Shown: piece by piece, positions 1-11,510 of the stretch | Layout: each line of letters begins with the position of its first letter | Numbering within the stretch: the first letter of the stretch is position 1 | Origin: Glandiceps talaboti | Taxonomy: Eukaryota > Hemichordata > Enteropneusta > Spengelidae | Direction: 5' to 3' | DNA: 64,000 nucleotides | Assembly (NCBI RefSeq): GCF_964340395.1 | Contig: NC_135560.1 | Coordinates: 16,019,598 to 16,083,597 of the forward strand | Notes under the pieces: model-generated | Told to the model about the DNA's origin: nothing | Seen by the model: only the letters and a program-made list of their open reading frames with translations | Database searches by the model: none | Program-made: the position numbers and the translations under genes

Positions 1-115
1 AATAGCAAACTAGTACATGTACTAGCATTGTACAGGTACAGATTTTATTGGCGACAGAGTCCTGTATCATATCCATGGTTTTGGGCACGGGAATAATTGA
101 ACATGGAATGTTGTG

Positions 116-454
116 AGGCCTAATAAAAAAATTGCGTGGTTCCGATTACGCTAAATTTTAGAATAGGTGGGGTAGGTAGATTTTTTCTATTTTTTCTGTG
201 TTAGTGTCTAGTTTAGGTTTTCCATTGTTTTCCAAATGATCTCTGTGTTATTAGTTTCTTCTCATCAGATATACAGCCATTACAGATTGGGGGAACAGTT
301 TTATATTGTCTTTTTTAAGTTGACGCCAGTTTCCGTATCCACTATTTCTCGTGAGACTTCTCAATTTTTGCGATTTTATTAATACGAAAAAAACAAAACA
401 GTATAGGGTTGGTCGCAGTGAAAAAACTAGGTGGGGTCGCCTATTTTTAGGCCT
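116..454 (+). mobile_element. MITE-like element, family A, copy 1
   Basis: Bounded by inverted ends AGGCCTAATAAAAAAATT (116-133) and TATTTTTAGGCCT (442-454), and flanked by TGA on both sides (possible 3-bp target duplication). The interior is similar along its whole length, in inverted orientation, to 37826-38190. No transposase, so non-autonomous. Confidence 0.75.
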
Positions 455-522
455 GATTCCACGTGGACAAGACAGTAACTAAAAGAATATGCAACAAATA
501 AACAAAGGAATGTCTCATTATG

Positions 523-817
523 AAAGTGGCCATATGGAAGAGGGTTGGACATATAAAACAATTTTATCATGGTTTCCAGTTTGTGTTTGTGTTTGTAAAA
601 AAAGCCAAAACTTGAATGTGTAAAAAGTTTATTATTGTACGTACAATAACAACCATTTTACACATTTATTAATAATTTGCAATGTATTGAGTTACAAACA
701 CAGACTTGGTCTATGTTGTTTCACATTGATTTTTTCAAGTAGGATACCGTGATAATATTGTTTTATGAATTAAAAAATCAAAAATAGATATCCTATCCTC
801 ATCCATATGGCCACTTT
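523..817 (+). mobile_element. MITE-like element, family B, copy 1
   Basis: The ~30-bp terminal inverted repeats start AAAGTGGCCATATGGA (523-538) and end with its complement at 802-817. A central hairpin contains the 18-bp palindrome at 632-649. No coding capacity. Confidence 0.75.
616..665. repeat. Nested hairpin inside MITE B
   Basis: The outer arms ATGTGTAAAA (616-625) and TTTTACACAT (656-665) enclose the perfect palindrome TTATTGTACGTACAATAA (632-649). Confidence 0.85.
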
Positions 818-1815
818 AAAGTACGAGCTATCACAGTGCATAAAACGGGGTTTTAGCTAAGACTGTGTTGGCTGTATAAATTGGTTGACGAAAACTGTTG
901 TGATGGTGTATTTGTTTATTTATTTATTTTGGTTTAACTTATTTTTAGAGTGAAAATATTAGTCTGACAAATGACAGTGTGTTTATTCTGGATATGATTA
1001 ATACACTTTACGTGACGGTGTTAAAATTAGTTAAAATGTAAGGAGATGCAGTTTTCAGACCGGTTTGTCAGCTTACAATTCAGGACTCTGAAACATATCT
1101 CTGTATTTGACTAAAATACGACTAGAAACAAACACAGTTATTACAAATAATCCTTGTTTAGTGATACTGTATACCCTGCGATTGTTCTGCTCAAACAATG
1201 TGATAGGATTTTTGTCCATCTGTCCACTTGACTAGGTGATGTAGAACGAAAGTGACAAAACGGCACCTAAAGCAATATTAAAGTAGATCAAAAAATAGCA
1301 CAGTAAAATATTTTTTTGCGGGTCGATACTTACCTAGCGTCGACACTGCTTTTTATGTATTGAAGCCATATGAGTTAAAAAATGTATCGATGGGCTTGTA
1401 CTCATCAGATTACATTCGGCGTGCGGGTATAGCATCATTAATTGGCAACGTTTCACAGAAATTGTACTTAGTCTAGTCTTATGCTGAAAAACACGGCAAG
1501 GGGACTGTGCAAGGGTGCTCAGAAGAATAATCAGAATCTGAGAGAGTTCAATTTTCTTAAAACGTCGTCTTGTATGTTTCTGATATAGTTGCCGAATAAA
1601 GAACCATTATATGCATGTATATGATTCGAGAATCTATCCAAATATAATCACCTAATTTTTTTCATTCCCCCTCCCTCCCTCCCTCCCATGCTCTTCCCTC
1701 TCTCTCTTCCTTGTCTGTCTACATACTATCCCCATCTGTCTATGCGTCTTCCTTCCTGTTTCTGTTTCTCCCAGGCCTTCTCTCTGTCTTCGTCTCTTCG
1801 TCTGTTTCTTACCGC

Positions 1816-1924
1816 ATGTATGTATGTATGTATGTATGTATGTATGTATGTATGTATGTATGTATGTATGTATGTATGTATGTATGTGTGTGTGTATGTA
1901 TGTATGTATGTATGTATGTATGTA

Positions 1925-1961
<37 letters not shown>

Positions 1962-1997
1962 ATGTATGTATGTATGTATGTATGTATGTATGTATGT
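1816..1997. repeat. (TATG)n microsatellite with TG interruptions, flanked by CT-rich tracts
   Basis: About 180 bp of TATG/TG, bounded by pyrimidine-rich strings (1665-1810 and 2010-2102). Open frames on both strands here are repeat artefacts. Confidence 0.98.
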
Positions 1998-3073
1998 GAC
2001 TCTCCATCATTGCCTCTGTCTCTACCTGTCTTTCTGACTATCTCTCTCCCTCTCTTTCTGTCTCTATCTATCTGTCTCTCCCTCTCCCTCTCCCCTCTCT
2101 CTCGGGGTTCACAACCCATTTCGTACCATATACATGTTACATATTTAGAGAGCTTCCTATGTTACTAAATACACTTGAAGCTCTAAATTCAACATATTCT
2201 CTTCTGCTGCTACAAAGTGTAAATAATAAATTTTCATTAAATACACTGTATCATATGTGTGTATACAAAGATAGGGAACTACGTGTACAGCCGTTCGTTT
2301 GTTCCGTTCAGGAACCAGTACGGTATGCAGCTAAGAATCCCTCACATCGATGAAACTGTCTACATGTAGCAAATCTGTCATATTGACGATATCTTTGGCG
2401 TTTAGACTCGTTGAAACAACACCGTCAGTGTTCATCATAATCGATACTTTGAACCTCAGATTTCATTTAATTTTCAACAAAACCTGACACTTTTTCCTTT
2501 CGTCAAATTCTTCTTCGGTTTTGACATTAATTTCTTTTTAAAGTTGTTGATGGGTGTGGAAAGTGAAACCTCCATAAATCGCCCAATTTGGAAATAATGA
2601 TCTTGTAATAGCTGCAGCTCATATATACTATTTTATTAAGTAGTCCACTTCAACAGTGTATTCGCCTGAAACAAAGCAACTGTGGGGCGGACCATTCTAA
2701 TTATGACTTGAAACACGATAAAACTCCTACGGATATTTTTCTTTCTTTGTAACCAGTATATATAGAGTATATATAGAGTATATATAGATATATATATATA
2801 TATAACTCGGTGAGTATCAATCTGCTATAAGACAGTGCTCTATACCGCAGTGGCAGAGCGTAATAGTTTTGGTGGTGACACTTGGTAACGATGGTAACAG
2901 CTTTTTTTTTGGGGGGGGGGGCGAAGGAAGGCAAGAATAGTGTTGCTCCCCACGGGTAAGATTGACAGATGTGTAGATGTATCTACATAAGATGGCTGTT
3001 ACAACAATAGATGACAAAGACTAAAAGATACACATACGAATAGCGATATAGTTAGAGAGAGAGACAGTCGCAC

Positions 3074-3138
3074 AATCAGTCAGTCAGTCAGTCAGTCAGT
3101 CAGTCAGTCAGTCGGTCGGACGGACGGACGGACGGACG

Positions 3139-3169
<31 letters not shown>

Positions 3170-3173
3170 AGGC

Positions 3174-3249
<76 letters not shown>

Positions 3250-3250
3250 T
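3074..3250. repeat. Compound (CAGT)n (CGGA)n (CAGA)n microsatellite
   Basis: Three adjoining tetranucleotide arrays that interconvert by single base changes, suggesting stepwise evolution from one array. Confidence 0.98.
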
Positions 3251-4719
3251 TAGATGGTTGTCAATCCGGTAGACTTCACACTCGGACTTTATTTTACTCC
3301 CCATCAATGGCCATTTTGATGCTTATACGGCACAAACCAATACATGCTTCATTTAACAAAACAGTAGAATGGCTATAAAATATACAATGGCCATAAAATT
3401 CAACTCCAGATGCTAGGTTTCGCTGAATACAAAAAAAAGAACGGGTTGTAGTTCCAAATAGTTTCATCTTTAAAAATGAAACCATAAAATATTCCTACCG
3501 ATGAAGTTGCTATATCGGTAAACGACCCCACCCTGCAATCAAAGCAAAGCATATCAATAACTGTTTGCTTGTCGTTGACTATGACAGCCAGCGCCAGCAC
3601 ATATTTTCTTATCCAATCCTCGTAAAAGATATATTGCTTAACAAACAGGTATACGTTGATGTCTCTGTGGTTTTAAAACATCTGGATTTCAAAAAGAACC
3701 GAAATACATTTATACCATACGATTAATAAGACCAGATTTGTTCGAAATTAAATACCGTACATATGTTATTTTTTAAAGGTTTTAGTTCTACCCGGTGTTT
3801 ATTCAGTGAACACTGACTGTGGTACACGTGTTAAACTTCACCTGTCTGATCGTTCGGTTGGTAATTCACGATTTCTTTCTTTTATGATATACTTACAATA
3901 TACAGGGTTTTATTAATACCCCCCCCCCCCCCGAATTCACATACACGACTGGAGAATTTCCTATTTGTAACCATGGCACAATGCAGTATGATGAACACCT
4001 AAAATAATCGGAAGGAATGTTGTATTAATACTAATTTACGAATGGGTGTCACGTGATTTCCAAGAATGGTCTCCATGGGAATAAAAGGAGTATGTACTTT
4101 AAAGTTAATTATTGTATGAACGATTTGACGTATTGATCCAATCAGTTGATAGTATTTAATAGGACTGTCTTTTATTATGTATGCAGAAAACTCTGAAAGT
4201 GAATCTTGAATACGTTTGTTTATTTGCCAATGTAGATGGTTTCAACATCTACACTATTCCATATACCCTCTACACGATTTCATAAATTCTCTATGCTATT
4301 CCATAACCCTTGGACATTTATAGACAGGGACAAACCATTACAAGGATAATACTCTGTGTGTCATATGGTTGTCAGCTGTTCACTTCAGTTTTAATCTGAT
4401 GTGACATCAATACTAACACAGGTGTTGGCTTTGAAATATGTCTGTGGTCCATTTGGATGCATTCATCCATCCATCAATATGCTCTTTTTTGGATTTGACT
4501 TTGAATGCTACCACTAACAGTTCTGTAAATCTAGTAGGTGTTTGCATTTACCCTAAAAGTCACGTGTTCCACCCAGTTTATTTCAAAACTCAGATGACAG
4601 TTTGGTTTAATACTCTTCTCAACAGGTGTGGTTAGTTCAATCAGCAATTTATAGTCCATTTCAAATATGTTTTATGATTTATGGCGAAGGAGGGGGGTTT
4701 CCTTTCCATACTTGTTTTA

Positions 4720-4720
4720 C

Positions 4721-4757
<37 letters not shown>

Positions 4758-4758
4758 G
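4720..4758. repeat. (GTT)n microsatellite
   Basis: About 12 GTT units in a non-coding region. Confidence 0.95.
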
Positions 4759-6064
4759 ACATTGTGCAAAGAAGGTCGTTGTGCATATATATTTTTGTGT
4801 GTGGATAAGTCGCTTCATCAATTTGTCCATAATAGGGTAATCAACTCAAACTATGGGGGTCTTTCACTCATTTTTTTTTAACCGTACATATATTTGTTGT
4901 TGATTTTATTACCTTTCTAAACAGTTGCAGAGTGCCTACCATGAGTATGTATCTTTGTAAATTATTTCATATTTTGATTATGGTTATTCAACTTTTAGAC
5001 GCACACTCTGCTGATGACGTCACTTAAGTCACATGACACTCGTTGCAATTATTGCGGGTTGTTCTTCCCAATTCAAACCATAGAAGTGTAGTCTCGTTAT
5101 ACGGTGTTGAAAATCACATAAAAGGTTCATTTTATAGTCTTCTTGTGTCTCATTGCTAAAGTGATAATAAACGTGCCGTTATTTTTTTTTCAATCGTATG
5201 CATCTAAGCAAATTTTTACTGGGAAAAAAATTGAACTTATAATAAGTGATGGTACAAAATCATGATTCGTTGTTCTTTGTGGCGATTCTTATATTGAATT
5301 CTGCTATTCCATCCTAACAATCTGAGATACCATGTGTTATATTCGATTGGTTTATTTAAGGAGCCATTAACGAGCACTGCACTGACGGCATTATGTAAAC
5401 GCTTCCCGTATACCCCGACTGTCGGGTTGCTACCGATATATATATATGACCCTGAATATGGCAACAGTACACTGACACTGGTCATAATTGTCGAACTATC
5501 CCGCCTAATTAATGAAATACGCATGCCGTTAAATGGAAACGCTGGAAGGCAATAATTTCCCCCCTCGTAAGTATACGGCCCTCTAAAGAGAATTGCACCA
5601 ATTAAAATACTTTGAACACTTTGACATAATTTCACACTTGAAAGAAACGAGGGACAGAGTGCACAAAATGATGATTTGCTGTCATTTTATAATATTAGTA
5701 AGAAAAACTTGTAATTTCATTCGTTCATTTATTTATTCACTCAATATTTCATACTTTTGCCCTGTATTTTTACGCGTCATTAATTTAAAGAGAACTGTCA
5801 CTACAAAGTAACTCATTCTTTTTTAAGAACAAAGAACATATCTTTGCCCCATCGCCCATAAAATGATACTTGAAAATTAGCATGCAATTTTCACCTTATG
5901 ATGTACGATGCCATCCTATACTTCACGTCAGTTATTGAATATATAAATTGTTTTTGTATTGCAACAAATCACTATTAATACTGTTGTTATACTATCTGTT
6001 GAGGGACATGTACATTCAATAATATGTTTTATTAAGTTAGGAATAGAAACAAATTATGCATATG

Positions 6065-6360
6065 AATGTACATACATACATACACACATACATACATACA
6101 TACATACATACATACATACATACATACATACATACATACATACATACATACATACATACATACAGTCATACATACATACATACATACATACATACATACA
6201 TACATACATACATACATACATACATACATACATACATACATACATACATACATACATACATACATACACACACAACCAACAGACAGACAGACAGACAGAC
6301 ACACACACACACACACACACATACATACACACACACACACACACATACACACACACACAC
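6065..6360. repeat. (ATAC)n-(CAGA)n-(CA)n compound microsatellite
   Basis: About 210 bp of ATAC/CATA, then CAGA and CA runs. Same motif types as the 1.8-kb and 18.7-kb arrays. Confidence 0.98.
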
Positions 6361-9300
6361 AATATCAAAGGACCATTTTACAGTAAACGATATATTGTAT
6401 GTTACACTTGCCAAACACAGTTCTGGTCACTCACAAAAGCACACGTTGTTTTCGGTCTGGAATAGCATACCAAAGCTCTAACCTAAAGTGAAGTTGAAGA
6501 CAATCCTACTCGAGAATATTGATGTTTTTCCTATAAATCCAGACTTGTCCAATTTATAATAGCATTACAAATTGTTCACAAGAACGTGACAACAATCTTG
6601 GAGCTTAGAAGAATTATGATTTGATTTCTTTATTAATAACGTGTGATGTATCAAAATATTTCATAATTCTCATTGAGGCCATGTCACATATGTCGCTACA
6701 GGATAACCAAAAAAAACCTACAGAAATGTACACTGTGTAATGTTTCGTTAATTTAACGGGTACCTTGTCGTTATCTATGCGATGTCTCTTTCAATCGTTA
6801 CAAAGTACTTGCATATTTTAACCGTCTGTCAAGGTACCTTGATATCGGTATCGAATTGCATGAGACCGGCAAATTGGTAGAGTGTATAGAAACTCCGTCT
6901 ATTCATTCAGTACGGCGTAGGTAACAGCCGGTAGGTAATGAGAACAGACTACCGTTATAAATATGCCTAAAACGTCTGTCCCTTTCTAAAGGGGGGTACC
7001 GTGATGACGAGATTGAATTTCGGGGTTTATTTTGGACGTTTTAATTCCAATGAAATCGGACCGTTCCACATTTAACGCTGCTGGCGATTTACTGTATGAA
7101 AAAAGAAACTTTGATTCAACAACGCTTGGCTTATTTATCTTTATACAAACGAATTGAAACTTAAGCACTGTAAATCGACACATTTGTATTTATATGCATC
7201 CCGTCCTATAGATTGTTGTATCCGACTTAGCTCGTTGTTATGCGTGTATTTCTCCTACTTTTTCCACCGCACAAAATTAGATTGAAGATTGAATTACGCG
7301 TCAGGTTAACAGGCATTCATACGCAACTCATTGGGATGTTACAAAACAAAAATGGAGCCGAGACCATGGTGTGTGTTCCGAATTCATTTGGGAGAACAGA
7401 TCAACAGGTGTCAATAGCACTCGTCTAATTTAGAAGCTCGCGCCTTTTACCGTTGGTAATTAAAATCCACTTTACGGACTAACTTCCCAAACTGCCGTAA
7501 AAATTAGACACTGGATCGATTTTAACAAAGGCGAGATAGGTCAAAAACAATGTAGCTAACGATATTGTTTCCAACCCTAAGGCATTTCTTAATAGGATCT
7601 TAATAGGAAAACGTTTCTGGCGAGAATTTTGTAAGAACGACCTAGATCTTGGTCCGTGATTTTTTTTATCATAACCTTGAATACACATGTTTATTTATCG
7701 TATTATAACCAAAATATCGAGCCAGAAACTGGATTTTGCCTCCAGTAAGTGCGATGGCCTGGCTGTCGGTTTGGCCGTTAGGTCAGACCCAGAGCACTCT
7801 ACGAAATAAAACCACCCGCTCTACAACAAATTTTTGGTTTGGATGCGTACACCAACTGCAGCCCCATGTATTTCACAGGCTTCTCTATTCCCAAAGCCAA
7901 CGAAGTTTATACAAGAATTTTTTTAAACTCAATTTTAATAAAAAATATAATACATTTCGAACATTGTCGACTCGAGTTTTGTACTTCTTCAATAAGTGAG
8001 ATTTCTTGCTTATGACAAAAAGTTGTTAAAAAATCTCTTGTAAATACACCCAAGCGTAACATAAATACTGGCTAAATTTTGTTTTATCTAAACCGTAAAA
8101 GTCACATGCGTAATTCGCACACTGTATGAACAACCGACTGTGGGATAAACTATGAGATATGACAAGCTTTGCCGTACGTAGCGGGCGTAAAATGGCAGGT
8201 GCCTATGTCTTGCCGTGATATGTCGACTACACACCTCAGTAGCCGGTCATTTTATAAGTCCAGTTTCAATGGTTTAAATTACTATATCGGTGATATAAAA
8301 TAGCAGCTCGTTGAACGAGTATGATCAGCTAGAAATAAAAACTAACCCAAAACAAATACTCCGATATGGTTAAACCAATAACATAAGTATGTATACTTAG
8401 TGTGTTACTTGAAATGAACGGATGTTTGTCTGACAAATAAAACGATAACAATAAATACACCTACAATGTTAACGCTTTTTTTTTTACTTTTAGCAGTCAA
8501 TATTGGGGTACGAATTATGTATGATGCACATTTACACAGTTATAAAACCAGAAAATCAAGGGAGGGATTTGATTTTAGAAATTTGCTGACTAGTGGTGAC
8601 CAAAAAATGAAGTGTGGACATACCAGAGACCACATTCCTGTCGTGGCAGTTATTCTCGACAGAGGGCGCTCTTCACACTGTCGGGGAAGCTGGAAAGTAG
8701 GCTACTTACCCACTATATAGAGAGTAGTACACTTTACGCATACAAAGAGAAACTAGTTTACTTGACTACCTTGACCTTCTCCCACCTCGAGTACATAGCT
8801 GCGCACATCCTCGCAAATGTTATCGCCACTGGTTATATAATGTTGGAGACTTGTATTGCATTTTTATAATCATCGTAAAAGTGGAACAAGCGAAGTGAAA
8901 GTTAGTTCACTGTACGTGATACTGGTTTACTACAACTTGTTCTTGAAAAAACGTGGACTTTTTTTAAAATTTCGACAGTTGACATCAACAAAGCCACTTC
9001 ACCCTCTTCCTTGACGTAGACATCATTATACAAATATGGACACATGCTACAGTTAATGAATGGACAACAACAACAAGTGAATGGGAAAACACGGTTGAGT
9101 TTATTTTTGACACATGACGAAAGGGTTTGTGTATGCTAAAACTATTGGGATAAAACAGTTTAGTTTGTCAAGCCTAAACAACACACACGTGGCACTTTGC
9201 TTTCATAATCATTACAAACAATCAACTGACTTTTAATACTGTCATTTACCATGACTTCTCTCTCTATTCCGCTGAAGGTTTTTTTAAGCTGATGGCGAGA

Positions 9301-11011
9301 TTCAAGTGATGACTTAATAAATACTTAATTTTCCTTCTCTGGATATCTTTGAAGATCTCCAACTATTTCAATGACTAAACCTCAACAGACCATTCTAAAA
9401 TTCCACTGAACCACCTTATATAGAAGGTTATACTAAAACCGTAAAGTGGAGTAGTCATTGGTAAAACTTCAGCCCATGTAATCTGAATCATTCATCAATA
9501 CACATGAAAATTAATATTCAATAAAACCGGTGAAGCTAGATAAAACTTTTATCAGGTGTTGCAGACTCATTTCAGTACATTTTCTGTACCCTTGGCAAAC
9601 ACCACTCCTGTTACAGATTCCTCTCAGTACATTGTCTGTACCCTTGGCAAACACCACCACTCCTTCATGGCGTAGTCTGACTTGATCTAAACCTGACACG
9701 ACAGATATGCCATTACTTGACTATTCAGCTGACACACAAGTCTGAACGTAGATGTTGACACAGGAGTCTTTATTTCTGTAAAAATGCTACAATATCTTTA
9801 CAAATGAAGTACAATCCACTACACAAAAAGAGAAAAGGGCAGTGGAATTACTACCAATATCACATCCATTCCAAACTAAGATCTTTATATGCAATACTAT
9901 CGATTTTTTTTTGTCATTATTTTTTACGTCTTGTTTACATGGGCCTCAAGCCTGATTCAAACAATAAATAATAACAATAACAATAATACACATTTGGTTA
10001 TTTCTAAGACTTCGTTTTGACAATGTTGAACTTATAAAGTATAGATTATTACAGTGACTGCTAAATGTTTGATTTTGAATTCAGTATAAAAGTAGATGAT
10101 AACAATGTGGATGCTTTGATCCTATGCTCTCACAAAGGCTGCAATTGATTGTATTTGTTATAGGAATACAGATGGGAATTGAGGATGTTATATAGTGCCA
10201 CTGTGCCAATATAGGTCTGTACCAGGAGTTGTACAGCACTATGAGCAAAGATAATGTATTGTAGAGAGAATTTATGAATGTGTATTATGTGAACGGTTTT
10301 TGATATGGTGGGGTTGTACGCAGTAGTATGTATATGTACGTATGTAATATATGTACATGTACCATAGTTTCAAACACCCCCCCACCCCCCCTTATTGAAT
10401 TATGTAGACTTTGGACTATTGTTAAGTTAAGGATTATGTAAAGGTTTGACCCCCCCCCCCCCCCCTTCATACTTGTACGACTTTTGACCCCATACTTTGG
10501 AAATCGTAGTGTAGTTTCAAAGTTGATGATTTTCAAATTTGTAATTTTTCAAGAGATTTTGACTTCTGTTTTCTTGCTAAATGTAGACATCTCACCTAAT
10601 TTCTAGCTGTAGACTTTTCATCCTAGGTTTTGAAACCTTTGTAGAATTTGTGTCCGTAATTTGAATCCACTAGGGCACACCTGTACATATTTTCACACAA
10701 AAAAATTCACATCCATTTCTGGTCCAAGTTACCAGTCTATAGTATTCCCCTGGCATGCATAAGATCATTATGAGCATTCATCAAGCGTGGCGAAAATTCA
10801 CATCCAATTCTGATCACAAGCACATCATGAAGTCTTAAGATATAGGCCTTCAAGAAATGCATAGCTTTGGATAAGCATAACACATTTGTTGTCAAAAAAA
10901 CTGGTGAATTTATGTCCAGCCTGAATACATATTTACCTTTAAAGAGAACACTTAACACTATTTCAGCCTAAAGGAGAGATAGAGTTACTTGTCAACCCAC
11001 TGAATAATGTC

Positions 11012-11017
11012 TTTATT
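11012..11017 (-). promoter_or_regulatory. Candidate MRPS11 polyadenylation signal (AATAAA)
   Basis: The first AATAAA on the minus strand downstream of the MRPS11 stop codon that I found, ~390 nt beyond it. A 3' UTR of that size is ordinary. No transcript evidence. Confidence 0.4.
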
Positions 11018-11356
11018 TTCATTCCGTAGGCTTGAATAGGAAAATGTTGAGAAAATTTTGTTTTTTTTATGATCAGATAAAATTGAGTATTAAGAGAGTG
11101 GCCATCTGTACTCCTATAACAAACTGAAGTGTAAACATTTAGATTACTTCCATGGATAAATCAACTTATCATTCCGCTTCCAGCATAAGCTCATAAATTA
11201 CCGACTGTTTTATGGCTGAAGCCCGGTGTCATTCACAGGTTTTGAAATCTCTTTGACAAAACACGAATGAGAAGTCATCAAAATCAGCAGTTATTTCCTA
11301 GTAAGACAAACATAAAGGGGAGGTATTCTTTTCAAATGTGCAAATTGGAGACTGTT

Positions 11357-11364
11357 ATGCAAAT
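11357..11364 (+). promoter_or_regulatory. POU octamer ATGCAAAT in the MRPS11 3' UTR region
   Basis: Single perfect octamer ~40 bp downstream of the MRPS11 stop; the cluster at 11660-11829 lies nearby. Confidence 0.3.
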
Positions 11365-11402
11365 ATATGTAAATCAGTCATCTGATTGGCTAAATGGTAG
11401 GA

Positions 11403-11510
11403 TCATAATCGTCTTGCTTTCCGAGGCCGACAGCCGTTGTCTGGAACCGGTGTGTTGTCTGTTATAGATACAATGTCAAGTCCACCCATCTGAAGTCCTT
11501 TTATAGATGA
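11403..11510 (-). CDS. MRPS11: MRPS11 exon 8, terminal coding exon (residues 175-209)
   Basis: The acceptor is ATTTGACAG. It encodes [18 protein letters not shown], then [17 protein letters not shown] and TGA at 11405-11403, the diagnostic C-terminus of S11. The family has TPIPHNGCRP; here His is replaced by Asp. Confidence 0.95.
   Translation of the reverse strand, partial: SSIKGLQMGGLDIVSITDNTPVPDNGCRPRKARRL

Larger units (their letters stand above)
1..11402. other. Left gene-poor region
   Basis: Outside the listed repeats I see no spliced gene or recognisable protein. The open frames are short or fall in microsatellites. Stretches 3.3-6.0, 6.4-9.5 and 9.7-11.0 kb are ordinary AT-rich sequence with homopolymer C runs (~3920-3934, ~10449-10466). 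A ~65-bp direct repeat (CTGTACCCTTGGCAAACACC) lies at ~9570-9660. A 132-codon open frame on the minus strand (5237-5635) has no recognisable domain. Confidence 0.5.

Noticed and set aside
1652-2168. Several overlapping open frames of repeated Tyr/Cys/Met/Val or His/Thr/Ile residues
   Set aside because: They are translations of the TATG microsatellite and its CT-rich flanks; no start context, no splice signals, no homology.
5237-5635. 132-codon open frame on the minus strand, with an overlapping plus-strand frame
   Set aside because: No recognised domain, no clear splice or promoter context; might be a repeat fragment, but not supportable as a gene.
5959-6481. 141-168-codon open frames over the ATAC array
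   Set aside because: Pure tetranucleotide repeat translated in several frames on both strands.
8466-8869. Two overlapping 84-85-codon open frames
   Set aside because: No homology or repeat structure, and no consistent splice sites; length is within chance expectation.
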